Shown here piece by piece: positions 8,918 through 17,443 of a stretch of 64,000 nucleotides of DNA (the first letter of the stretch is position 1; every line of letters begins with the position of its first letter). The notes below the pieces were generated by a model that searched no databases, had not been told where the DNA came from, and saw only the letters and a list, made by a program, of their open reading frames with translations. The DNA comes from JBCAXA01 sp038749025. Its GTDB lineage: Bacteria > Pseudomonadota > Gammaproteobacteria > Steroidobacterales > Woeseiaceae. The stretch covers positions 1-64,000 of the forward strand of contig JBCDIL010000010.1 of the NCBI GenBank assembly GCA_038749025.1, written 5' to 3'. The translations under genes and the position numbers were made by a program.

Positions 8918-10588
8918 GTGGAAAAAGTCTGGCTAAAGCACTACGCCGAGAAGGTACCGGAGACGGTAGAACCTGGCGAGATTCAGTCGCTACGTGACTT
9001 AATCGAGAACGCGATGAGTCGCTACGCCGACCGTCCGAGTTACACCAACATGGGCGTTACGCTGACTTACGCCGACCTGGAACGCGAATCGACCGCGTTC
9101 GCCGCGTGGTTGCAGCAAACGGCAGGGCTTCGCAAAGGTGAGCGCGTCGCGCTAATGATGCCGAACATCTTGCAATACCCTGTCGCGCTCTGTGCGATCC
9201 TGCGCGCCGGCATGGTCGTTGTGAACGTCAATCCTCTGTACACGGCTCGCGAGCTCAAACATCAGCTGCGTGATTCCGGTGCCCGCGCGATTGTCATTCT
9301 CGAGAATTTTGCGGCCACGCTCGCCGACGTAATCGCCGACACCGACGTCGAAACGGTCGTCACTACCGAGATTGGCGACATGTTGGCAACGCCGAAACGG
9401 CAGATCACCAACTTCGTCGTTAAGCGCATCAAAAAGATGGTACCGCCGTTCTCCCTACCGCAGCGCCACCGCTGGCGCGACGTTATGGCGATGGGCCGAG
9501 GCCAGACTTTTGAGCCACCGCTACTCGGCCTCATCGATCTCGCCTTCCTGCAGTACACGGGCGGCACGACCGGCGTCTCCAAAGGCGCGATGCTGAGTCA
9601 CCGCAACATGGTCCATAACGTGCTGCAGTCGACGTCATGGCTCGGCGATAAAATCCTAGGCGAGCAAGACATCGTTGCTATCACGGCGCTGCCGCTTTAC
9701 CACATCTTTTCGCTGGAAGGTAACTGCCTCGGCATCATGTCGCTGGGCGGCGTGAACGTTCTGATAACGAATCCACGCGACTTCGATGGCTTCGTTAAAG
9801 AGCTTAGGCAGCACCGCTTTACCTACTTCACCGGCGTAAACACATTGTTTAACGCGTTGCTGAACACACCAGGCTTCGCGGACCTCGATTTCTCGCATTT
9901 GCGTATTACGATCGGCGGCGGCATGGCCGTGCAGGAAGACGTAGCCCGGCGCTGGAAGGCGGTAACCGGTAATGTACTGACGCAAGCCTACGGGCTGACG
10001 GAAACATCACCAGCCGCTGTTATTAACCCGCTCATCGACGACGCCGAGTACACCGGCGCAATCGGACTGCCAATTTCTTCAACCGAAGCCAGCGTCCGCG
10101 ACGACGACGGCAACGAACTCGGCTTCAACGAGGTGGGCGAGCTCTGTATTCGCGGACCTCAGGTGATGGAGGGCTATTGGAACCGGCCCGAAGAGACCGA
10201 AAAGGTTATGTTTGGCGATGGCTGGCTGCGCACCGGCGACATGGCCCGAATGGATGAAGACGGCTATCTTTTCATCGAAGACCGCAAAAAAGACATGATC
10301 CTCGTATCCGGCTTTAACGTTTATCCGAACGAGATCGAGGACATCGCTACCCAGCACCCAGCCGTTGTCGAGGCGGCCGCGATAGGTATCCCTGATGAGA
10401 AATCAGGTGAGCTCGTTAAACTGTTTGTCGTCTCGAGCGACCCCACTCTCGATGCCAAAGCAGTCATCGCGCATTGTCGGGAGAACTTAACCGGCTACAA
10501 AGTACCGAAGCAGGTCGAATTTCGCGACGACCTCCCTAAGACCAATGTCGGCAAAATTCTGCGACGTGAACTGCGTAATGCGGAGTAG
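8918..10588 (+). CDS. fadD: FadD, long-chain-fatty-acid-CoA ligase
   Basis: A 556-residue AMP-forming acyl-CoA synthetase. Motifs in order: P-loop-like YTGGTTGVSKGAM (about residue 210), LPLYHIF, the linker-domain turn YGLTETSP, GWLRTGDMARMDEDGYLFIEDRKKDMI, and the C-terminal lysine in PKTNVGKILRREL. GTG at 8918 gives VEKVWLKHY, which aligns with the E. coli N-terminus, and a G-rich ribosome-binding site precedes it; an ATG-less extension to 8864 is less likely. It activates fatty acids for beta-oxidation or phospholipid synthesis at the inner membrane. Its last 11 bp overlap the following gene. Confidence 0.94.
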   Translation: MEKVWLKHYAEKVPETVEPGEIQSLRDLIENAMSRYADRPSYTNMGVTLTYADLERESTAFAAWLQQTAGLRKGERVALMMPNILQYPVALCAILRAGMVVVNVNPLYTARELKHQLRDSGARAIVILENFAATLADVIADTDVETVVTTEIGDMLATPKRQITNFVVKRIKKMVPPFSLPQRHRWRDVMAMGRGQTFEPPLLGLIDLAFLQYTGGTTGVSKGAMLSHRNMVHNVLQSTSWLGDKILGEQDIVAITALPLYHIFSLEGNCLGIMSLGGVNVLITNPRDFDGFVKELRQHRFTYFTGVNTLFNALLNTPGFADLDFSHLRITIGGGMAVQEDVARRWKAVTGNVLTQAYGLTETSPAAVINPLIDDAEYTGAIGLPISSTEASVRDDDGNELGFNEVGELCIRGPQVMEGYWNRPEETEKVMFGDGWLRTGDMARMDEDGYLFIEDRKKDMILVSGFNVYPNEIEDIATQHPAVVEAAAIGIPDEKSGELVKLFVVSSDPTLDAKAVIAHCRENLTGYKVPKQVEFRDDLPKTNVGKILRRELRNAE

Positions 10589-11645
10589 TTGTCGCACTTT
10601 TCTGGTCGGCATCGCCGCAGCACTTATCGGGGCAACGTCACCATCTGCAGCGGTCGCCAACCCGCAACCGTTGTTCGCCACCGATGAACCGCTAACGGCG
10701 GTCATCGCGGTTCCGCTTACACAAGCGTATCGCGACAAAAAAAGTAAACAGCGGGCCTATGTTGCGGGGCATTGGTCCTACACGAATGCCGACGGCGGTA
10801 AAGTGCGCCTGCCGATTCAAGTCAGAACCCGCGGTAATTTTCGGCGCATTAATTGCCGCCTGCCACCGCTGCAGCTCAACTTTAAGAAATCGACAGTGGC
10901 GGGCACCGTGTTGAGCGGTCAGGACAAGCTCAAACTCGTCAGCCCTTGTACCAGCCAGTCGCAAAGCGAACAGCGAATATTGCTGGAGGAACTGGCTTAC
11001 CGCTTATTCCAGATCGTCGCGGGCGACGTCGCTTTTGCCACACGGCGTGTTGCGCTGGCCTACGTTGATACGGATAAAAAAGTGCGACCGCGGCAGCAAC
11101 AGACCTTCATTATCGAAGCGTCCGAGCAGTTGGCAAAGCGCCTGGGCGGAAAAGAATTTTCCGACGACAAAACCCGACACCGCTTTCTTGATCAAGAACA
11201 GTCGGCGTTGATCGATGTCTTTCAGTACATGATCGGCAACACCGATTACTCGCTCGTGGGGTCGCCACCGTACGACAAGGGCTGCTGTCACAATGTGAAG
11301 CTCGTTAGGTTCGATGACGATACACGGCGCATGTTGCCGGTGCCCTACGACTTCGACCACGCCGGTTTGATCGACGCCCCGTACGCCTTACCGTCCGACA
11401 GTCTCCCGATTCGTAACGTAAAAGCGCGCTATTACATGGGGGTTTGTCGCGATGCAGCGTTTGTTGAGGCGGCTGTACAGCGCCATCTCGACAAGCAAGA
11501 TTCCCTATTCGCCGCTATCGACGCAACCGACGGTCTGTCGGAACGAAACGCCAAACGGGCGCGCAAGTATCTCGAGGCCTTTTTTAAAATTGCCAGCGAG
11601 CCCAAGCAGGTCAAGAAAAAACTACTGAACCGCTGCCGCGGTTAG
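10578..11645 (+). CDS. Exported protein, distantly CotH-kinase-like
   Basis: A 355-residue protein with a Sec signal peptide (RTFLVGIAAALIGATSPSAA, cleavage after AVA). The mature part has features that recall CotH-type atypical kinases: an N-terminal beta segment with RTRGNFRR, a helix with ELAYRLFQIV, VRLAYVDTDKKVRP-like and TFIIEASEQL segments, a GNTDYS...CHNVKLV stretch, and the acidic PYDFDHAGL. The alignment is remote and recalled, so the kinase call is a guess. The ATG at 10578 overlaps fadD by 11 bp. It faces the metallophosphoesterase convergently (stop codons 4 bp overlapping). Confidence 0.6.
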   Translation: MRSSCRTFLVGIAAALIGATSPSAAVANPQPLFATDEPLTAVIAVPLTQAYRDKKSKQRAYVAGHWSYTNADGGKVRLPIQVRTRGNFRRINCRLPPLQLNFKKSTVAGTVLSGQDKLKLVSPCTSQSQSEQRILLEELAYRLFQIVAGDVAFATRRVALAYVDTDKKVRPRQQQTFIIEASEQLAKRLGGKEFSDDKTRHRFLDQEQSALIDVFQYMIGNTDYSLVGSPPYDKGCCHNVKLVRFDDDTRRMLPVPYDFDHAGLIDAPYALPSDSLPIRNVKARYYMGVCRDAAFVEAAVQRHLDKQDSLFAAIDATDGLSERNAKRARKYLEAFFKIASEPKQVKKKLLNRCRG

Positions 11646-12793
11646 TTGGCGGCGGCGTCAGCCTCTGCGGTTTGCCCGATTTCTTCGGCCGCTGCACGGC
11701 GCTGCTCGATGTAGCGCTCGATACGGCGAGGCTCGGCGACCAACGGTGAAACCGCGCGCAGGTAGCCCTCGACTCCGTCGTTGTCAGTCGGCACAGCGAA
11801 GCGTTGGCCATTTTGAATAAGCGTCAGTTGATCGCCAACGATTTCCAAGGCCGCGACCGCGCCACCGTAATGCTTGGACATACCGACATCAACGTTGATG
11901 ACCTTGCTATTGAAGCGTGGCAACACGGTACCGACACGCGGTGTATGGCCAATAATCATTCGTTTCGCGTCGTAAGTCGCGAGTACCCCATCGATTTCCA
12001 ATTCATTAGTCGCGTTCTCGGCGCCGGTCGCCGCACTGCGACTCCACAGCGGGCCATCGGGCGCGTTGACGATACTCTCGGCGGTAAGTGCATTCGGGTC
12101 AGCCAGCTCGGTACGCACGCGGGTGTTTAAGGTGCTGAGTGGCTCCTTGGCGTAAGCGGGCGCTAGACCGGCATGGACAAACAAATTGCCCTCAAGCAGC
12201 AAGACCGTGGGGTTCTTTAATACCCACTTGCCGATTTTTCCGGTGGGTGCCCATGCACGGCGATGCTCCACGTAGCCGAGCGGGTACTCTTTGTTAAACG
12301 AGTCGCGGTTCGCCGCATCGAAGGTGGGCCACTCCGCCTCGGGCGTTGTCTGCTTCGTATAGACGATGTATTGCTCGTAGTACGCGTCTTGGCGTTTTTT
12401 TGAATTGCGATCGACGAAGGCCTCATATTCGCCGGGATGTACGTAGCGAAGATCGCCTTGAATGTTCATTGCCTCGTGATTGCCGATCAGGACATGAACG
12501 GCGCCCCGCTTTCGCTTGGCCTGCTTTTCTAGCTTTACAAAGTACTCAATGATGCGTCGCGTATCGGGACCACGATCGGCAATATCGCCAATTTGAACGA
12601 GCTGGGTTGCGCCAGCTTGCCAGCGTTCTTTTTCATCGACGACGCCGGCATCTTTGAGCGTTTGGATAAAATTATCCCAATCTCCGTGGATATCGCCGAC
12701 CACAACGATGCGAGCAGATTCATCGGCCATCGCAACCGCAGCGAGTAAAGTGAGCAACAAACCCAGCACAACGTTGGCCTTATGCATTGCCAT
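11642..12793 (-). CDS. PPP-type (Shelph-like) metallophosphoesterase, exported
   Basis: A 383-residue secreted or periplasmic phosphatase: N-terminal signal (VVLGLLLTLLAAVAMA), then the metal-binding motif series GDIHGDWDN, GDIADRGPDTR, GNHEAMN, HAGLAP and GHTPRVG. The GNHEAMN...GDLRYV spacing resembles the Shewanella-like bacterial PPP phosphatases. The start at 12793 is preferred because GAGGAA lies seven bases upstream; it overlaps the end of the DUF4956 reading frame by 14 bp, which suggests co-expression. The substrate (protein, nucleotide or phosphate ester) cannot be told from sequence. Confidence 0.85.
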   Translation of the reverse strand: MAMHKANVVLGLLLTLLAAVAMADESARIVVVGDIHGDWDNFIQTLKDAGVVDEKERWQAGATQLVQIGDIADRGPDTRRIIEYFVKLEKQAKRKRGAVHVLIGNHEAMNIQGDLRYVHPGEYEAFVDRNSKKRQDAYYEQYIVYTKQTTPEAEWPTFDAANRDSFNKEYPLGYVEHRRAWAPTGKIGKWVLKNPTVLLLEGNLFVHAGLAPAYAKEPLSTLNTRVRTELADPNALTAESIVNAPDGPLWSRSAATGAENATNELEIDGVLATYDAKRMIIGHTPRVGTVLPRFNSKVINVDVGMSKHYGGAVAALEIVGDQLTLIQNGQRFAVPTDNDGVEGYLRAVSPLVAEPRRIERYIEQRRAAAEEIGQTAEADAAAN

Positions 12794-13529
12794 CGGCAGA
12801 TTCCTCAGCAGATTTTCTCTCCGCCTTACGCGCTTGTTTGGCCCGCTTTTCGTTGGCGGTATGGTGCGACTCCAAGCCATCGCCGAATAAACAGACCAGC
12901 AGGGTCGCGAACGTAAAAAACATCGTCATAACAAGTGCAATCTCTAATGCCTTGACACCGGCAGCGATACCAACGCCGATCGCGACGAATATAAACAAGG
13001 TGTCAAAGGTATCGCTGAGCGCTCGCCGGAATCTAACGCCCGCAACAATACCGGCGAGTGAGAAAGCCAACGCTAGAGAGTGCTGAACTATCAATACGAT
13101 CCCGGCGACAACGGCCGGTAGTATCAGCGCTGTCTCGTCGAGAGAATGGTCATACACGCCATCCACATGGATCGCTTTGTAGACCCATTAGACCGGCAGC
13201 ATCACAACGATTGTGCCGAGCATAGCTAGCGTCAACGCCTTGGCATCGGCGAACTGCGATTCGACGACGACGCCGTCGGCCACCCACTCGTCGACGACGT
13301 CTTCATCGCCACTCAATAGCGCATCCTCCAGCGCTAGCGTCGCCGGGTCACTGCCATCGATCGCGCTGACGCCGCCGATAGGCAGGTGCTCGAAAAAATT
13401 CGGAATAACGGCGTTCAGCGCAGCGAGAGCTAGCGCTACACCGATGTAGTAAAGAACCAGCCTCAGTAGCTGGCGCTTTAGCGCGCGTCGCGCTGGGAGC
13501 CGGTCTTCGGCAGGAATCGCGTCGGTCAA
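12780..13529 (-). pseudogene. DUF4956 membrane protein interrupted by an in-frame stop
   Basis: Two adjacent open stretches in the same frame form one DUF4956 protein. The 5' half (13529-13191, TTG start, GAGG seven bases upstream) has a cytoplasmic lead, a helix LVLYYIGVALALAALNAV and a second helix TLAMLGTIVVMLPV. A TAA at 13190-13188 follows, and reading on gives WVYKAIH, then the 3' half with LPAVVAGIVLIVQHSLALAF and RFRRALSDTFDTLFIF, the most conserved part of the family. The frame is otherwise intact. The gene is therefore either inactivated by a single nonsense change, read through, re-initiated at GTG 13166, or affected by a sequencing error. DUF4956 genes are commonly found beside CotH-like and VTC polyphosphate-polymerase genes. 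Confidence 0.75.
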
Positions 13530-13590
13530 ACAATGGCCTCGGGGGCAGCACCAGATGCGATTATATCATTGCGGTCGCGGGCTACAGCAC

Positions 13591-13622
13591 AACGCCGCTA
13601 TGGCAGACACCACAGCGGCGTT
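13591..13622 (-). terminator. Possible hairpin downstream of the pseudopilin gene
   Basis: An inverted repeat, AACGCCGCT (13591-13599) with AGCGGCGTT (13614-13622), extends inward by three more pairs around one mismatch. It lies 16 bp past the stop of the minus-strand pseudopilin gene. No clear T-run follows on either strand, so it could be a transcript-end stabiliser and not a classical terminator. Confidence 0.4.
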
Positions 13623-13637
13623 GCATTCCACACGGTA

Positions 13638-14213
13638 TTACTCGCCAGCGAGATAAATGACGTAGTTGTTGTTGCCGTTTTGACGTTTGACAATCCCGCC
13701 AGAAAACCAAGCGCCGGCACCGGTGTCGACGGCACCGTCACCATCGAAAATATCGCTGAGCTTGCGGGCGTCCGCTTCGCTGGTGATCTGTACGTAGAAG
13801 ATCGTTGTACTGCTCGTATCGACCGTGCCGTCGCCATCCAAGTCGAATTGGTTAACGGCTTCACTCCGGTTCGGCCAGACTCCGAAATTACCAGAACCTT
13901 GCGGAATGGGGCCTTCCAATTCGTTCTCTATGTACGGTCCGTCCCACCCTGGGATCCCCCCCGTTGTGTTACGCAACAGTTGGTGGTTGTTGGTATTCCC
14001 GTTGTTTGGTCGATGCATGGGGAAGCGCCCTGTATCGGCATAGAAACGAGCGACGGCTGATTTAACAGTCCGAACATCTTGGGCGAACGCCGACACGCGT
14101 GCATTGCGGATCGCGTCAAAAATCATGGGCGTGGCCATGGCGGCCAAAATAGCAATTACGGCCACGACGCCAATCATTTCCATGAGCGTGAAGCCACGTG
14201 AGTTCGATTTCAC
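13638..14213 (-). CDS. Lone type II secretion / type IV pilus-like pseudopilin
   Basis: A 191-residue protein with a class III signal: a short leader ending KSNSRG, then FTLMEMIGVVAVIAILAAM, with Glu at +5 after the predicted prepilin peptidase cut between G and F. The rest is a globular domain after the helix (AFAQDVRTVKSAVARFYADTG). Two acidic turns, DLDGDGTVD and FDGDGAVDT, resemble calcium-binding loops, and GspG-type pseudopilins also bind calcium near the C-terminus. No gsp genes flank it; it sits alone between the broken DUF4956 gene and the DUF445 gene. It could be a minor pseudopilin used by a system encoded elsewhere. Confidence 0.82.
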   Translation of the reverse strand: MKSNSRGFTLMEMIGVVAVIAILAAMATPMIFDAIRNARVSAFAQDVRTVKSAVARFYADTGRFPMHRPNNGNTNNHQLLRNTTGGIPGWDGPYIENELEGPIPQGSGNFGVWPNRSEAVNQFDLDGDGTVDTSSTTIFYVQITSEADARKLSDIFDGDGAVDTGAGAWFSGGIVKRQNGNNNYVIYLAGE

Positions 14214-14330
14214 TACCGACTCTCCCTACGAGCAATGGTTACGTCGGGTTAACGGCAACCTCGGCCGTTTCTTGAGGTTTAGCGATAAAACTGTGACGTA
14301 ATTCGCTTGTGGCTGGCCAGAACAGCCGCC

Positions 14331-15593
14331 TTAAGCGCCGCCGTGGGTCAGGCTCCATAGCGTATGCAGAACGAGGCCGACCAAACCGCCGACGAGCGTG
14401 CCGTTGATACGGATAAACTGCAGATCTCGGCCGACAGCGAGTTCGATCCGCTGCGCGGTTGCGTCTGCATCCCAGTGCTCGATCGTCTCGCTAATAATGC
14501 TGGCAATGGAGGCGCGATGGCCATCCACGATGTACAGCAGCGCTTCCCGGCAGCTGTTATCGATGTCGTTGCAGAGCTCGGTATCACCGAGAAGCCGCTC
14601 CCCCATGCCTTGCATCGCTGTGTTTAAGCGCTGCCTCAATGCCGATTTGGGATCGGCCAATGCGCTATCCAGATAGCTACCCAGGTCATTAACCGCCTGC
14701 GAAATATATCGGGCCAGCTCCGGGCGATCCATCAGGCGAGCCTTGAGACTTTCGCCGCGCTCGATGAGATGCTCATCCTCTTTCAGGGATGCGATCAGCC
14801 GCTCAAGCATTTCTACCAAACGCGCTTTGGTCTCGGCCTCTTCCTCACCATCGGCCTCGGTCAGAAAATCATCGAGCTCAGAGACGATCCGTTCGACGAT
14901 GCGCCGATCAACGAAACCAGGTATCCACCACGGCGTTCGCTCAGACAACGATTCACGGAGTTTGTCCTGGTTGTCGTTGAGCTGTTCGCGAACAACCGTG
15001 ATCAACTGATTAATGAGGGTTTGCTCCGGGTCTTTTAGTAGTAAGAACTCCAACACTTGTGCGATTAAAGGCGACAACCTAATGCCCGCAACAAAGTCGG
15101 CGAGCCCGGCCTTTACGCCATTGCGTAACGAACGGTTGTCCGACAGCGTCAGAACCTGCGCCAAAATACCGGCAACATCGTCACTGAGACGAGTGGCATT
15201 GGCCGGCTTGGCAAGCCAGGCCGCAAAAGCATCGGCGAAGCGAATCTGGTCCAGGCGTGGCCGCAGCGCCTCAACGACGAGAAAGTTCTCGGAGACGAAC
15301 CGCGCCAGCGTCTGGCCTAGATCGTTTTTGCGCCGCTGCACAATGGCGGTATGCGGTATCGGTAAGCCGAGTGGATGGCGAAACAGCGCGGTTACGGCAA
15401 ACCAATCAGCCAAGGCACCTACCGTTGCAGCCTCGGCGAACGCACGTACGTAGCTCAGCCACGGGTAGGTGAGTTCGTAAATGCCGGTGACCACATAGAC
15501 CGCTAACATCAGCAGCAGCAAGGCCAATGCCACACGTTTCATACCGGCAAGGCGCGCCTCGCGCTCGGCAACGTTGTAGCTAGGCGGTTGCAT
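14331..15593 (-). CDS. DUF445 family membrane protein (YjiN-like)
   Basis: A 420-residue protein of the DUF445 family. An N-terminal hydrophobic segment (VALALLLLMLAVYVVTGIY) and the signature DWFAVTALFRHPLG...IPHTAIVQRRK lie in the first 100 residues. A long helical, charge-rich middle follows (SELDDFLTEADGEEEAETKARLVEMLERL), and a C-terminal membrane-proximal GTLVGGLVGLVLHTL ends it. Members are inner-membrane proteins of unknown function, close in size to E. coli YjiN. It is 10 bp upstream-adjacent to hemE on the same strand, perhaps as part of the hemE-pyrF-dgt-aroBK transcript. Confidence 0.87.
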   Translation of the reverse strand: MQPPSYNVAEREARLAGMKRVALALLLLMLAVYVVTGIYELTYPWLSYVRAFAEAATVGALADWFAVTALFRHPLGLPIPHTAIVQRRKNDLGQTLARFVSENFLVVEALRPRLDQIRFADAFAAWLAKPANATRLSDDVAGILAQVLTLSDNRSLRNGVKAGLADFVAGIRLSPLIAQVLEFLLLKDPEQTLINQLITVVREQLNDNQDKLRESLSERTPWWIPGFVDRRIVERIVSELDDFLTEADGEEEAETKARLVEMLERLIASLKEDEHLIERGESLKARLMDRPELARYISQAVNDLGSYLDSALADPKSALRQRLNTAMQGMGERLLGDTELCNDIDNSCREALLYIVDGHRASIASIISETIEHWDADATAQRIELAVGRDLQFIRINGTLVGGLVGLVLHTLWSLTHGGA

Positions 15594-15602
15594 CGCTAAG
15601 GA

Positions 15603-16673
15603 TCAGTCGAGGTGATACTGCGGGCTAAACTCGTGAACCGCATCGACCAACGCGGCGACGTGCTCAGGATTGATATCCGGGTGAATGCCATGCCCTAAAT
15701 TGAACACATGGCCATGCCCGTGCCCGAAGCTAGCCAAGGTCTCGGCAACGCGTTCGCGAATCACGTCGGGGCTCGCGTACAGGATCGACGGATCGAGGTT
15801 ACCTTGCAGCGCGACTCGGTCGCCGGTCAGCTCGCGTGCCGTTGCGAGGTTCAGCGTCCAATCGACACCCAGTGCGTCGCAACCGGTATCGACCATCGTT
15901 GCCAACCGCAAGCCCGCACCTTTGGTAAACAAAATCACGGGCACCTGGTTGTCACCAGAGCCGACGTTCAACTGTTCGACGATGCGTTGCATCGGGTCGA
16001 GCGAAAAGCGCTGGTAGGCCGACGGTTCAAGCGACCCACCCCAGGTGTCGAAGATCATCGCTGCCTGCGCGCCCGCCTCGATTTGTGCATTGAGGTAGTT
16101 GGCCGTGGTGTCCGCCAAATGCCCGAGCAACTGATCGGCACTGGCGGGATCATCGTAGATCAGCGCTTTAATGAGCGCGAAGTTCTTACTGCTACCACCC
16201 TCGACCATGTAGGTCGCGACGGTCCATGGACTGCCGGCGAAGCCAATCAATGGAACCTTGCCGTCGAGTTCGCGGCGAATGAGTGACACCGCATCGGTGA
16301 CGTAACCGAGTTCAGTGGCGATATCGATGGTCGGTAGTCCACGAATCTCAGCGGCTGAGCGCACCGGCCGCTCGAACCGCGGGCCTTCACCGGTTTCGAA
16401 GTACAAGCCGAGCCCGAGCGCGTCGGGAACGGTCAGAATATCGCTAAACAGGATCGCGGCGTCGAGCGCGAACCGGCGCAGCGGTTGCATCGTCACCTCG
16501 CAGGCGAGCTCCGGGTTCTGGCACAAGGCCATGAAATTACCGGCGGTCGCCCGTACTTCTCGGTACTCAGGCAAGTAACGGCCCGCCTGGCGCATTATCC
16601 ATAGCGGCGTCCGGTCGGTCGGTTGACGGCGCAGCGCGCGTAGAAAAGTGTCGTTGCGAAGTGGCGCAGTCAC
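15603..16673 (-). CDS. hemE: HemE, uroporphyrinogen decarboxylase
   Basis: A 356-residue enzyme of heme synthesis that removes four carboxyls from uroporphyrinogen III. Seen: N-terminal PLWIMRQAGRYLPEYR with the substrate-binding Arg residues, FSDILTVPDALGLGL with the catalytic Asp, GFAGSPWTVATYMVEGG, FDTWGGSLEP, and C-terminal NLGHGIHPDINPEHV. The length and all signatures match the family. The start overlaps pyrF by 4 bp (16670-16673). The nearby heme A genes (ctaA, ctaB) are on the other side of the window and separately transcribed. Confidence 0.96.
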   Translation of the reverse strand: MTAPLRNDTFLRALRRQPTDRTPLWIMRQAGRYLPEYREVRATAGNFMALCQNPELACEVTMQPLRRFALDAAILFSDILTVPDALGLGLYFETGEGPRFERPVRSAAEIRGLPTIDIATELGYVTDAVSLIRRELDGKVPLIGFAGSPWTVATYMVEGGSSKNFALIKALIYDDPASADQLLGHLADTTANYLNAQIEAGAQAAMIFDTWGGSLEPSAYQRFSLDPMQRIVEQLNVGSGDNQVPVILFTKGAGLRLATMVDTGCDALGVDWTLNLATARELTGDRVALQGNLDPSILYASPDVIRERVAETLASFGHGHGHVFNLGHGIHPDINPEHVAALVDAVHEFSPQYHLD

Positions 16674-17389
16674 GAGTTATCTCCGAAATGTGTAGCGATG
16701 GTCTTTTGAATCGCCGCAGCCGCATCGCGCGGTGAGGCGGCATCGCGAATCGGTCGGCCGACAACGATATGATCGGCGCCGTTCGCAAACGCTTGCTCGA
16801 CACTGACCACTCGTTTTTGGTCGTCACTCGGGCGGTTCTCAACGGGCCGAATGCCGGGCGTAACGACCAGCAGGCGATTGTCGATATGCTCGCGTAAGCG
16901 CGTCACTTCCAGCCCCGATGAGATGACGCCGTCGCAGCCCGCCTCAAGCGCGCGACGAGCTCGCGACAAAACCAGTGCAGCGATATCGCAGTCGAAGCCA
17001 AGGTCATCGAGGTCGCCCCGATCGAGGCTCGTCAGCGCGGTTACCGCCAAGACTTTCAATGGGCCTTTCTCAGCAGCAGCCGCCTCCATGATCGACTGGT
17101 TTCCGTGGACGGTACAAAAGGTCGCGCCGCGTTGCGCGAGGTTGCGCACAGCGGCAGCGACGGTCGCCGGCACATCGAAGAGCTTGACGTCGACAAACAC
17201 CTTTTTATCGCGCGCCAGCAGCCAATCGAGCAAATTGAAGTAGTCCGCGGTCATCGCCAACTCCAGCCCGATCTTGTAGAAACTGACAGCGTCGCCGAGC
17301 TCATCGGCGAGACGTCGCCCGTCATCGGCACTCGGCACGTCGAGCGCAAAAATAAGTCGATCGATCGACGGGATGGGTTTTGGCGTCAC
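16670..17389 (-). CDS. pyrF: PyrF, orotidine 5'-phosphate decarboxylase
   Basis: A 239-residue OMP decarboxylase, the last step of UMP synthesis. The beta-barrel signatures are present: LIFALDVPSADDGRR, YKIGLELAM, KKVFVDVKLFDVPATVAAA (the Lys-Asp-x-Lys-x-x-Asp catalytic array), VTALTSLD, the VTPGIRP phosphate loop, and HIVVGRPIRDAASP. It overlaps hemE by 4 bp and lies 55 bp from the dgt stop. Grouping with hemE is unusual but probably only positional. Confidence 0.95.
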   Translation of the reverse strand: MTPKPIPSIDRLIFALDVPSADDGRRLADELGDAVSFYKIGLELAMTADYFNLLDWLLARDKKVFVDVKLFDVPATVAAAVRNLAQRGATFCTVHGNQSIMEAAAAEKGPLKVLAVTALTSLDRGDLDDLGFDCDIAALVLSRARRALEAGCDGVISSGLEVTRLREHIDNRLLVVTPGIRPVENRPSDDQKRVVSVEQAFANGADHIVVGRPIRDAASPRDAAAAIQKTIATHFGDNS

Positions 17390-17443
17390 GGATAGTCCTT
17401 CATGGCTCGAATGCAGCTCGGTAGTTTACGCTGGCCGGAGCGG

